Shown one piece after another: positions 16,292-23,557 of a stretch of DNA of 23,741 nt. The DNA comes from Bacteroidales bacterium (GTDB lineage: Bacteria > Bacteroidota > Bacteroidia > Bacteroidales > WCHB1-69): NCBI GenBank assembly GCA_031266895.1, contig JAISAD010000073.1, positions 1 to 23,741 of the forward strand, written 5' to 3'. Each line of letters begins with the position of its first letter. The first letter of the stretch is position 1. The notes under the pieces are model-generated. The model was not told the DNA's origin, made no database searches, and saw only the letters and a list, made by a program, of their open reading frames with translations. Position numbers and translations under genes: made by a program.

Positions 16292-17320
16292 ATGAAATAT
16301 GTAACATTGGTCGTTATGTGCTTTTTTTCCCTGTCATTATGCGCTCAAACCGCCGATACTAATCGTGTGGACAGTAAGGGACGCAAGCATGGACTTTGGA
16401 AAAAATATGATAAGGGAACGCTCGAATATGCAGGGCATTTTATTAACGGCATTCCGCAAGGCGAGTTTATCTACTACAATCCCAATGGGACGGTAAAAAG
16501 TATCGCTAACTTTTATAATGGCACGGAAAAAATGAAAACAACGCTTTTTCATCCTAACGGACAAAAAGCAGCAGAGGGTCTCTATTTGAGTCAGCAAAAA
16601 GATGGAACTTGGAGCTATTACAGCAACAGCGGCATCCTCATCGCAACTGAAAATTATAAAAAGGGTGTCAGAAATGGGGAATTTAAAACCTACTCGGCTA
16701 AAACGGGCTTGCTGATTGAAGAGTGTACTTACATTGACAATTTGCTGCATGGCGAAGTACGCAGCTACTACGATAAGGATAATGTGTGCGCCATTATTCC
16801 ATACATTAGCGGTAAACGCAACGGCAAAACTATCAGCTACCACTATGGCAACATTATTGCATCGCAGGGCGTTTACCATAATAACCTGAAAGAGGGCGAA
16901 TGGGAATACTGTGACGAAACCGGTAAACTGCGGAAAGTGATTAATTATAAAGGCTCTCAGGAGATTAAAAAAGTAATGGTTTTTTACATCGGATCGCAGC
17001 AGCAGCGCCTCAATCAGAATGTGATTGCCTATTTTCAAAAAACGGGTGATGACAAGGTAGAGATTACACTTACATCAGGTAAAAAAATTAAAATAACAGA
17101 CGATTTTCTTACTATTAATATTATGGCCGATATGATTGATTTTTGTAAAGTAACACCCTCCATTATTGCTTCCAACAATGCCATAGCAGGCTACGAAAAG
17201 GTTGACGAAGAAGGCATTGTCATAAAATTAAGACCCGATGCCGGTTTTGAAATTTATGCTGAAGGAGACGAAGCTAAAATGGTTAAAATGTTGTTTAATA
17301 ACGAATTACCGAAACAATAG
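16292..17320 (+). CDS. Secreted MORN-repeat (YwqK-like) protein
   Basis: A 342-residue protein with a signal peptide ending at LSLCAQ. From about residue 33 to 222 it carries a tandem array of MORN_2-type repeats, each roughly 20-25 residues with a G-x-W/x-x-Y-Y core: HGLWKKYDKG, QGEFIYYNPNG, DGTWSYYSNSG, NGEFKTYSAKTG, HGEVRSYYDKD, NGKTISYHYG and EGEWEYCDETG. The C-terminal 110 residues lack repeats and look like a small alpha/beta domain. Databases label this architecture YwqK-family antitoxin, but the secretion signal makes that doubtful here. GTG 16289 is an alternative start; ATG 16292 fits the signal peptide. It has its own promoter box and no partner gene. Confidence 0.85.
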   Translation: MKYVTLVVMCFFSLSLCAQTADTNRVDSKGRKHGLWKKYDKGTLEYAGHFINGIPQGEFIYYNPNGTVKSIANFYNGTEKMKTTLFHPNGQKAAEGLYLSQQKDGTWSYYSNSGILIATENYKKGVRNGEFKTYSAKTGLLIEECTYIDNLLHGEVRSYYDKDNVCAIIPYISGKRNGKTISYHYGNIIASQGVYHNNLKEGEWEYCDETGKLRKVINYKGSQEIKKVMVFYIGSQQQRLNQNVIAYFQKTGDDKVEITLTSGKKIKITDDFLTINIMADMIDFCKVTPSIIASNNAIAGYEKVDEEGIVIKLRPDAGFEIYAEGDEAKMVKMLFNNELPKQ

Positions 17321-17371
17321 TAAGAACTATAAGTTTTTTATGATAGAAAAGCATATATTGAAATAATTTTG

Positions 17372-17379
17372 TACCTTTG
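17372..17379 (+). promoter_or_regulatory. Bacteroidetes -7 box of the DUF4469 leader
   Basis: TACCTTTG followed by CAGCC fits the TAnnTTTG consensus. It lies about 355 bases before the HU-like/DUF4469 start codon and 37 bases before the ATG of the possible leader ORF. Confidence 0.6.
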
Positions 17380-17416
17380 CAGCCGAATTTTAAAACAACC
17401 GGTAAAATAAACAGTA

Positions 17417-17563
17417 ATGTCAAGCATGATTCTTACAGCGCATCCAATGCCCCCCAAGGCCGCATTAAAAGTGCTGTTTTTGGGCATTTTTAGCCGCGCT
17501 GCTGCATTATCTCAGAGCATTTGGCATTTTACCCCCCCCCCGAATATGTATCAAACACGCTAA
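17417..17563 (+). CDS. Possible leader peptide with C10 tract (48 aa)
   Basis: An ATG placed about 37 bases after a promoter box opens a 48-codon frame. It encodes a peptide with a central hydrophobic segment (ALKVLFLGIFSRAAAL) and a proline run made by the ten C's. The frame closes at TAA 17561-17563. With one more C the same start would read on to about 17788, past the start of the DUF4469 gene. No homologue comes to mind and coding use is unproven; it may simply be part of a structured RNA leader. Confidence 0.25.
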   Translation: MSSMILTAHPMPPKAALKVLFLGIFSRAAALSQSIWHFTPPPNMYQTR

Positions 17564-17734
17564 TATACAGTAGTTTACGACTGTTTTTCAAACGCTGTTT
17601 TCTATCAACACAATTCGCCGGCATCAGGTTGCAGGCAAATTCAGGTATTGTTCCCCCGTCGAAAAAACATTCGTGTCGTCTCCACAAGGTGAGCATACAC
17701 GACAATATTTATATTCACATTAAAACTTATCATT

Positions 17735-18448
17735 ATGAAAGTCAAGTATTATCTGGTAGAAAACCTGATGACTCCCGACCCGGATGATTGCCGGGCGCAG
17801 GTAACCGGTTACGAAAGCGTTACCGAAAAGGAAATCATTGAGTACATCACCCGCAAGGGGTCGAGCATCACGCCGGCAGCCGTTAAAGCCAACTACGAGG
17901 AAATTATCGGGGCACACGAATATTTCCTCCAGCAGGGATACGGCATTAACACCGAGTTCATCAACGTGCGCCCCTCCATCCAGGGGGTGTTCCGCGACAG
18001 GGACGACAGGTTTGACCCTGCCCGCCACAAAATCAGATTCCGGACCACGCTGGGCAAGCGCTACAACCGCACCTCCGGTGAGGTGAAAACCGAAAAGACG
18101 GAACCCGTGAGCAATGCTCCGCTGCCGCACTCGCTGGAGGATATCGCCTCTGCTACCGTCAACGAAACCGTCTCCCCCGGAGGCACGGCAACCCTGACAG
18201 GCGTACGGCTCAAATTCCGGCAGGACGACCCGCAGCAGGGCATCTTCCTGATAGCCGCCGACCGGACGGAACACCGGGTGGAACGGCTCCTCAGCCATAA
18301 CTCCGCACAGGTGGTATTCCTGATTCCCGCCAACCTGCCGGCAGATGAGTACACTCTCGAAGTGCGCGTGTTGCCCAAAGGAAACCAAACCCTCAAAAAA
18401 GGTTTGCTGCCGGACAAATTGACTGTGGACAATGGAGAAGAAAGCTGA
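17735..18448 (+). CDS. HU-like DNA-binding domain / DUF4469 protein
   Basis: This 237-residue protein belongs to a Bacteroidetes family with two parts. Residues 1 to about 125 look like the HU-DNA_bdg domain (KVKYYLVENLMTPDPDDC, ITRKGSSITPAAVKANYEEI, INVRPSIQGVF, the counterpart of the HU core and sheet). Residues about 145-232 look like the DUF4469 domain, an immunoglobulin-like sandwich (TVSPGGTATLTGVRLKF, FLIPANLPADEYTLEVRV). No signal peptide is visible, so it is cytoplasmic and probably nucleoid-associated. Function is not established. Base composition stands out: bases 18121-18180 hold 39 G/C of 60, against 26 of 60 in a coding sample at 16441-16500. This suggests transfer or a different expression class. 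Confidence 0.85.
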   Translation: MKVKYYLVENLMTPDPDDCRAQVTGYESVTEKEIIEYITRKGSSITPAAVKANYEEIIGAHEYFLQQGYGINTEFINVRPSIQGVFRDRDDRFDPARHKIRFRTTLGKRYNRTSGEVKTEKTEPVSNAPLPHSLEDIASATVNETVSPGGTATLTGVRLKFRQDDPQQGIFLIAADRTEHRVERLLSHNSAQVVFLIPANLPADEYTLEVRVLPKGNQTLKKGLLPDKLTVDNGEES

Positions 18449-18760
18449 AAGCGATGGATGGCGAATGGACTGCAATCCGCCATAGTGGGGGACTGCAATC
18501 CACCGCTACAGTGGAGTATAGTCCACCGGCAGGTATGACAGGGCGAGGCGCAATAGCGCTAAAACTAACCGGAGTAGAGGAGCAGCAACCTCTTTAAAAA
18601 ACGGGCGGTAATTTTCTTTCCTGCGAAAAGCCATACGAGTAGTGGGGAAATGGAGACTGGAAACCATTCAAACGGGGGCAAGACACTCGCGAAGCTGTAA
18701 GAGCGGGAGATTTTTGCGTACCAGATGCACAAATAAGTCCTAAGGGTATAGGCGAAACAA
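18449..18760 (+). other. Gene-free stretch with structured repeats
   Basis: These 312 bases lie between the DUF4469 gene and the glycine-zipper gene. The first part is G+C-rich like the gene before it and carries the 23-bp-period repeats. A short AGAGG/CCTCT hairpin lies at about 18575-18596. The rest (18600-18760) has short open frames in all three phases but none with both a start and recognisable content. No clear promoter box for the next gene is visible. Confidence 0.5.
18467..18535 (+). repeat. Three 23-bp-period degenerate repeats forming a stem-loop
   Basis: Units begin at 18467, 18490 and 18513 with GGACTGCAATCC, GGACTGCAATCC and GGAGTATAGTCC. The second and third fold together: GGACT (18490-18494) pairs with AGTCC (18520-18524), and TCCAC (18499-18503) pairs with GTGGA (18511-18515) around a 7-base loop. 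No T-run follows, so it is not a standard terminator. Confidence 0.7.
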
Positions 18761-19096
18761 ATGAAAAAGTTATTTTTAAGTTTAGGGTTGTTAACTATGT
18801 TAACAGTTGTGGTAAATGCACAAAGCAATACTCCAGAACGAAATGACAAGCCTAGTGAAACTTGTCGGGTAGCTGGAGAAGTTGCTGGTGCTGTAGCTGG
18901 AGCAACGGTTGGTGCCGCAATTGGCGGTGCTGGAGGTGCTGCAACTGGAGCAGCTACAGGAACAGTTGTGAAAGAAGTTGTAACAAACGCTTGCGAAGCT
19001 ATTAGAGAAGATCCAACAAAACTTCTTTCCCCAAGAGAAGCAGGAGCTATTAAAGATGGAGAAAACCCGCCTGTACCTTTTGGCGGAAAGCAGTAA
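18761..19096 (+). CDS. Small secreted glycine-zipper protein
   Basis: An unrecognised 111-residue protein. The signal peptide MKKLFLSLGLLTMLTVVVNA is followed by QSNTPERN. A dense Gly/Ala segment at about residues 38-68 (GEVAGAVAGATVGAAIGGAG and on) has small residues at regular spacing, the pattern of a glycine zipper that packs membrane helices. Two cysteines, C35 and C78, flank the zipper and could form a disulfide across a helical hairpin. The tail is polar and ends NPPVPFGGKQ. It may insert in a membrane, as a pore-like, bacteriocin-like or envelope protein; none is proven. It is followed 46 bases later by a strong terminator. Confidence 0.75.
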   Translation: MKKLFLSLGLLTMLTVVVNAQSNTPERNDKPSETCRVAGEVAGAVAGATVGAAIGGAGGAATGAATGTVVKEVVTNACEAIREDPTKLLSPREAGAIKDGENPPVPFGGKQ

Positions 19097-19142
19097 GCAA
19101 CTCTAAATTGTAAAAACATGAGGATATGTTATCCTCGTGTGC

Positions 19143-19171
19143 AAAAAAAGGAGAAATTTTCTCCTTTTTTT
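19143..19171 (+). terminator. Rho-independent terminator after glycine-zipper gene
   Basis: A7-GGAGAAA and TTTCTCC-T7 form a perfect inverted repeat with a T-run on the plus strand. The A-run on the other side means it could also stop minus-strand transcripts. Confidence 0.85.
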
Positions 19172-19337
19172 ACTGTGCTGTGTATGTGCAATAATTTGGT
19201 ACTGGAAATCCAAGCTAACCATCGGGAGAAGGCAAAGGAGTTGCAATATAGAAGAAAAGAGTAATGTAGTTAATTGATTTTTGTCGGGGGTAATGTAACA
19301 AGTATGCTGGTATAAAAAAATGATAATAAAAAAAAAA

Positions 19338-19551
19338 TCTGAACAAGGTAGCGATTGTGATGATAATGAAAAACTTGCTCCAGCGTAGCAGTGAAGAGTA
19401 AGTACGAAGTGACGCAAACGCAATGGAAAGTCAGTATGGGTAGCGGTTCAAGCGTGTTTAAAGGTGATAATCTGCTTGTTGAAACCGTAAGTTGGGACGA
19501 AATACGGGAGTTATCTTTCGTTTGAATGCAGCAACAGGTAACCCAGAATAA
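19338..19551 (+). pseudogene. Remnant of a formylglycine-generating-enzyme-like (SUMF1/FGE-sulfatase domain) gene
   Basis: Conceptual translation across two lesions recovers an unmistakable family pattern. Frame A at 19338-19385 gives SEQGSDCDDNEKLAPA. A slip near 19386 leads to frame B at 19388-19510, giving AVKSKYEVTQTQW, then MGSGSSVFKGDNLLVETVSW and DEIRE. A single missing base near 19511 leads to IFRLNAATGNPE and a stop at 19549-19551. Intact homologues read SEQGSDC-x-D-x-EKPAH, then KYEVTQ-x-QW, and continue into a LPTEAEWEYAARGG-type region, absent here. The upstream part (19308-19337) is A-rich and degraded. Only about 70 of the usual 200-plus residues of the domain survive, so this is dead. 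Confidence 0.8.
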
Positions 19552-19561
19552 TTTATTCAAT

Positions 19562-19599
19562 ACAGAAACAGGTTTGCTTTACCTGCTTCTGTTATTTTT
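19562..19599 (+). terminator. Rho-independent terminator after FGE remnant
   Basis: ACAGAAACAGG (19562-19572) pairs with CCTGCTTCTGT (19582-19592) with one mismatch, followed by TATTTTT. It probably terminated the lost gene and now insulates the beta-barrel gene. Confidence 0.75.
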
Positions 19600-19656
19600 A
19601 ATATCAATCATTTTTTTATTATTTTTACAAGTTGATAATCAATTTACTATAACTGT

Positions 19657-20514
19657 ATGAAAAAGAAAGTTTTTTTACTGTATGCAACTTTTACGCTGCT
19701 GTTGTGCTATGCTCATGCGCAATATTTCCCCTCGCTTTATCCGTTTGAAGGATTTCATATAGGCATTACCGGACAGGCAGAGTTTATTCAAAAATGCTCT
19801 TATGTTGCACTTTCAGGTTCAGACCCTGCACCGAAAGCATTATGGACTTCGGGTTGGGAAGCGGGAATGGAATTTTCTTACCATTTTGCCAAATATTTGG
19901 GGATTGTGGCAGGCATCAGTTTCGGGACAACAGTATCTTATAACTCAGCTCTTTACTATAGCACCGTTCCTGACGGGATGGAAGGGTGGATCGAAGCTAA
20001 CAAATATGACGTACCTCGAATTAAAGATTATGAATATGATATTTTTGTTCCTGTAAAATTAGAGTTTCACTATCCCGTACACAGAGACTTTTTTTTTATG
20101 GCAGAAGCAGGAGCTAAGATAAAAGGAATTTTTAATGATTATAAAGACGAGGAGATGCGAAATTTCCGTGGTGATTCCTATGAGGAGCATTGGAAAATAA
20201 ATATTGGTAAAATCAGTTGCCATTTGCTTTTAGGTTTGGGTTTGTATTATAAATTACCTTATGGCGATTTATTGCGGGTTACTGCTGGCGTAAACGTATC
20301 TTTCAACAATATTATTGAGGGAAATTATAAATATCTTCTTACTGATAGTTACGGCACATTTGCCGTTAAGAACGATTTTATATATACACAACTATCTTAT
20401 ATACATATATTTAAATACGAAAAAGCAAAAAGATATATAAAGAGAGAAGGGCTTTCGTTTACTTCAAAAAAAGAACGAAGAAAAAAAATATTTGCTTTGC
20501 TAAATGGACAATAA
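19657..20514 (+). CDS. Outer-membrane beta-barrel protein
   Basis: A 285-residue protein with a signal peptide (MKKKVFLLYATFTLLLCYAHAQ). The mature part alternates hydrophobic and polar residues in strands typical of small outer-membrane porin-like barrels: FHIGITGQAEFIQ, AGMEFSYHFAKYLGIVAGISFG, IFVPVKLEFHYPV, FFFMAEAGAKIKG, HLLLGLGLYYKL, LRVTAGVNVSFNNI and IYTQLSYIHIFKY. The barrel ends near residue 255 and is followed by a Lys/Arg-rich tail (KRYIKREGLSFTSKKERRKK), unusual for a C-terminal barrel strand. No paired gene suggests a substrate. It ends just before a strong terminator at 20541-20569. It probably belongs to the broad outer-membrane beta-barrel (OMP_b-brl) class. Confidence 0.75.
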   Translation: MKKKVFLLYATFTLLLCYAHAQYFPSLYPFEGFHIGITGQAEFIQKCSYVALSGSDPAPKALWTSGWEAGMEFSYHFAKYLGIVAGISFGTTVSYNSALYYSTVPDGMEGWIEANKYDVPRIKDYEYDIFVPVKLEFHYPVHRDFFFMAEAGAKIKGIFNDYKDEEMRNFRGDSYEEHWKINIGKISCHLLLGLGLYYKLPYGDLLRVTAGVNVSFNNIIEGNYKYLLTDSYGTFAVKNDFIYTQLSYIHIFKYEKAKRYIKREGLSFTSKKERRKKIFALLNGQ

Positions 20515-20540
20515 AATTTATAGAGCACCCCTATTTTTTT

Positions 20541-20569
20541 AGAGGCTACCGCGAAAACAGCCTCTTTTT
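20541..20569 (+). terminator. Rho-independent terminator after beta-barrel gene
   Basis: AGAGGCT (20541-20547) pairs with AGCCTCT (20559-20565) and is followed by TTTT. The next promoter box begins three bases later. Confidence 0.85.
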
Positions 20570-20571
20570 CG

Positions 20572-20579
20572 TATTTTTG
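20572..20579 (+). promoter_or_regulatory. Bacteroidetes -7 box for GH3-hydrolase gene
   Basis: TATTTTTG followed by CACC fits TAnnTTTG and lies 35 bases before the GTG start. The -33 region falls inside the upstream terminator hairpin. Confidence 0.65.
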
Positions 20580-20614
20580 CACCCCTCAAAAGATTTATGA
20601 AATTAAAATAACTT

Positions 20615-23557
20615 GTGAAGAAGATATTCATTCTCTTTTTGCTCTATATTCCTTGCTCTCTTGGGTTTCTTTATTCCCAACAGTATTCTCAAGGAATGTT
20701 GACTGCGCTTCATTATTCTGATAATTGGGCGCATGAGCAACTTTCCAAAATGAGCTTGGATGAGAAAATTGGACAATTGATGATATTGCGAGTGCCGGCT
20801 CAAAACTGTGAATTGTGCATGGAAGAAATGCTACGCCAAATTCAGTTGTATCAACCTGGTGGAGTATGCTTTTTTCGAGGTTCACCAGCAAATGAAATCA
20901 TGATTACCAACCGGTTACAACAGGCAAGTAAAATTCCGATGCTGATATCCATTGACGGAGAATGGGGACCGGCAATGCGCCTGGACAGTTGCCTGCCTTT
21001 TCCGCGCCAAATGACATTGGGAGCTATTGACAAGCGTTACGACACGCTGATTTATCGCATGGGTTACGAAGTGGGGCGGCAGTGCCTTGCATTGGGCATC
21101 CATCTTAACTTTGCACCTGATGTGGACATTAATAACAACAGCAAAAATCCGGTGATTGGCAACCGCTCATTTGGCGAAAATCGCGAATTGCTAACCCGAA
21201 AAGCATTGCTCTACATGCGCGGAATGCAAGATGCCGGCTTGCTTACCTGCCTGAAACACTTTCCCGGTCATGGCGATTGTGTAACCGACTCGCATAAAAG
21301 CTTGCCTGTTATTAAAAAATCACGTGAAGCACTTGATAAATTGGAACTTTATCCCTTTAAGCAGTTGATACAACAAGGCGCTGATATGGTGATGGTGGGA
21401 CATCTTAACGTGCCCGCACTGGATGCGCAGGATAGTTCTATTGCCATTTTATCGTATCCCATTGTTACTGAATTATTAAAAGAAGAGATGGGCTTTAAAG
21501 GCATAATTATTACTGATGCAATGGAAATGAGAGGATTGCGAGAATATTATCCCTTGGGAGGCGAAGCGGAAATTCGGGCATTATTAGCTGGCATTGACAT
21601 CCTGTTGCTACCTGAAAATTTAGATGTAGTGATTCCAGCTATCAAACAGGCAATAGATAGCGGTCGCATTTCTGAAGAGCTGATTAATGAACGGTGCCTT
21701 AGAGTATTGCAATTGAAACAGAAAGCAGGTCTTCAAAAAGTTGCAAAAATTTCTGTATCAGAGGCATATAAGCAGATAAATACTCCCGAACAACAAGAGT
21801 TGCTGCATCAATTGGCACAAAAAGCGCTCACTTTAATTAAGAATGAGGACAAAATACTGCCGCTCAATCCGCAAGAAGTTTCCAATGTGGCATTGCTGGC
21901 TATCGACGGAATAAGAGATAGCACCCAACTGCGTGCCCTCGCCAAACAATATAACATTGCCTTTGTGCAACACGACCGTATGATACGTAAAAACGAGCAC
22001 AAACAGTTAGATCGACAACTGTTGAGTTATGAGACGGTGATTGTTACCGTGTTAAGTAGCGGAAATTTGTCTGAAAACTATGGTGTTTTGAAAGAATTCA
22101 TCGACTACTTGGAACATATTTCTACTACAAAAGAAATCATACTTGTCATCAATGGAAATCCATACTCATTATCGCATTTTGGAACTCTAAATCACTATAA
22201 GGCAGTTATTATAGCCTACCAGCCTGCGTTCACTTTTGTAGAAACTGCCATGGAATCTATATTTGGCTATGCCAATTTTGAGGGAAAATTGCCGGTAACT
22301 GCCGGTCGTTTTGAAAGAGGCCATGGCATATCCTTAATCAGAGATGGCATGGACTGCAGTACGTTCAACTGTTCCTGGTTACCACAATCAGCTACCCATG
22401 CTATTGATTCTATGGTAAATAAAGCTATTAACCTGCAAGTGATTCCGGGATGCCAAATTGTAGCAGCGCAAAACGGTCGCCTGCTTTTCGCTAAATCTTA
22501 TGGCCATTTAACCTATGACACATTACGCCCACAGCCAACCACCTTACAGACGCTTTACGATGTGGCATCCGTTACCAAAGCAGCGGCTACCACATTGGCC
22601 TTAATGAAATTGTATGACGAAACGCGCTTCAAACTAACGGATTCCATTGGGAGCTATCTGCCCTTTCTGATCGGCAGTAACAAGCATGATATAACTGTAA
22701 AAGAGCTACTTACACATACTTCGGGCTTAAAAGTCTTTATTCCGTTTTATCGGAAAATAGCACCCAAAGAAGGATGGAATAGAAAAGTGCTGAGTGAAAC
22801 ACAAAATGAAGAGTTTCCCACGGAAATCGCCGCTAACGTCTATCTGCGCAAAGGATATGATTCGCTGTTATTACACCACATTGCACAATCGCCACTCGGC
22901 CCCAAACATTATGTGTACAGCGATTTGAATTTTATTCTACTGAAAGAGATAATAGAAAATCTGTCAGATATGCCATTAGACCGTTATTTGGACAGTTTTT
23001 TCTATAAACCAATGGGATTAACCGACTGTGGCTTTAACCCTTTAACACATAATATTGATAAACAAAAAATTGCACCCACAGAAATAGATAACACCTTCCG
23101 CAGGCAGATGCTGCAAGGCTACGTCCATGACCAAACGGCAGCACTTTTTGGCGGAGTAAGCGGCAATGCCGGTCTCTTTTGTTCTGCCAACGATTTAGTG
23201 CAAATCTTCCAAATGCTTCTCAATGGCGGTTTCTACAACGGGAAACGCTATCTATCGGAAGAGACGGTAAAACTTTTCACGACTACTTGTCCCTTGCACA
23301 ATTGTAAACGACGTGCCTTAGGGTTCGATACCCCTAATTTTGACAAAAAAAGCGAAGCGCTTCCTTCAAAAGCAAATCGCCATACATTTGGGCACCAGGG
23401 ATTTACGGGAACAGTAGTATGGTGCGATCCGATGCATAATCTCGTTTATGTTTTTCTTTCCAACCGCATTTATCCGAATGTCGAACCCAATAAACTGGCT
23501 AAAAGTGGACTGCGAACCAAGGTGATGGAGATTATCCTGGATTCACTTTCGGATTAA
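20615..23557 (+). CDS. GH3 beta-N-acetylhexosaminidase fused to a serine beta-lactamase-like hydrolase
   Basis: A two-enzyme chain of 980 residues with a signal peptide (KKIFILFLLYIPCSLGFLYSQ). Residues about 35-375 form a GH3 (NagZ-like) barrel, with KHFPGHGD at 214-221, the His/Asp dyad D225-S-H227 and the nucleophile D301 in ITDAMEM. Residues about 390-575 form the GH3 C-terminal alpha/beta domain. Residues about 590-975 form a class C beta-lactamase/PBP4-like domain with SxxK at 652-655 (SVTK), YSD at 768-770 (the YxN position) and HQG at 927-929 in place of KTG. It probably removes GlcNAc from muropeptides and cleaves a peptide, ester or amide bond. The start is GTG; an ATG at 20597 stops after four codons, and a later ATG would lose the signal peptide. 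All catalytic residues look intact. Confidence 0.93.
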   Translation: MKKIFILFLLYIPCSLGFLYSQQYSQGMLTALHYSDNWAHEQLSKMSLDEKIGQLMILRVPAQNCELCMEEMLRQIQLYQPGGVCFFRGSPANEIMITNRLQQASKIPMLISIDGEWGPAMRLDSCLPFPRQMTLGAIDKRYDTLIYRMGYEVGRQCLALGIHLNFAPDVDINNNSKNPVIGNRSFGENRELLTRKALLYMRGMQDAGLLTCLKHFPGHGDCVTDSHKSLPVIKKSREALDKLELYPFKQLIQQGADMVMVGHLNVPALDAQDSSIAILSYPIVTELLKEEMGFKGIIITDAMEMRGLREYYPLGGEAEIRALLAGIDILLLPENLDVVIPAIKQAIDSGRISEELINERCLRVLQLKQKAGLQKVAKISVSEAYKQINTPEQQELLHQLAQKALTLIKNEDKILPLNPQEVSNVALLAIDGIRDSTQLRALAKQYNIAFVQHDRMIRKNEHKQLDRQLLSYETVIVTVLSSGNLSENYGVLKEFIDYLEHISTTKEIILVINGNPYSLSHFGTLNHYKAVIIAYQPAFTFVETAMESIFGYANFEGKLPVTAGRFERGHGISLIRDGMDCSTFNCSWLPQSATHAIDSMVNKAINLQVIPGCQIVAAQNGRLLFAKSYGHLTYDTLRPQPTTLQTLYDVASVTKAAATTLALMKLYDETRFKLTDSIGSYLPFLIGSNKHDITVKELLTHTSGLKVFIPFYRKIAPKEGWNRKVLSETQNEEFPTEIAANVYLRKGYDSLLLHHIAQSPLGPKHYVYSDLNFILLKEIIENLSDMPLDRYLDSFFYKPMGLTDCGFNPLTHNIDKQKIAPTEIDNTFRRQMLQGYVHDQTAALFGGVSGNAGLFCSANDLVQIFQMLLNGGFYNGKRYLSEETVKLFTTTCPLHNCKRRALGFDTPNFDKKSEALPSKANRHTFGHQGFTGTVVWCDPMHNLVYVFLSNRIYPNVEPNKLAKSGLRTKVMEIILDSLSD

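Larger units (their letters stand above)
17321..17734 (+). other. Long leader / intergenic region before HU-like DUF4469 gene
   Basis: This stretch of 414 bases has no convincing long gene. It holds a promoter box (17372-17379), a possible 48-aa leader ORF (17417-17563), a run of ten C's (17532-17541) and a stem-loop with arms TCGTGT/ACACGA at 17671-17676 and 17697-17702, inner pairing CTC/GAG, ending 32 bases before the next ATG. If transcription starts just after the promoter box, the leader is about 350 bases, unusually long for this window. Confidence 0.6.

Noticed and set aside
16292..17320. MORN-repeat gene as antitoxin of a toxin-antitoxin pair
   Set aside because: It has a signal peptide, its own promoter box and no partner gene; the YwqK label is only an inherited database name.
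17521..17787. 88-codon plus-strand ORF starting at a TTG
   Set aside because: No recognisable content; it runs over the real start of the DUF4469 gene in another frame and begins inside the leader.
18650..18760. Open plus-strand frame reading GDWKPFKRGQDTREAVRAGD
   Set aside because: It looks protein-like, but a stop lies just upstream, there is no start codon, and it enters the glycine-zipper gene out of frame; I recognise no family.
18565..19119. 184-codon minus-strand ORF opposite the glycine-zipper gene
   Set aside because: Its Ala/Pro-rich middle is the complement of the Gly/Ala zipper; the plus strand has the signal peptide and terminator.
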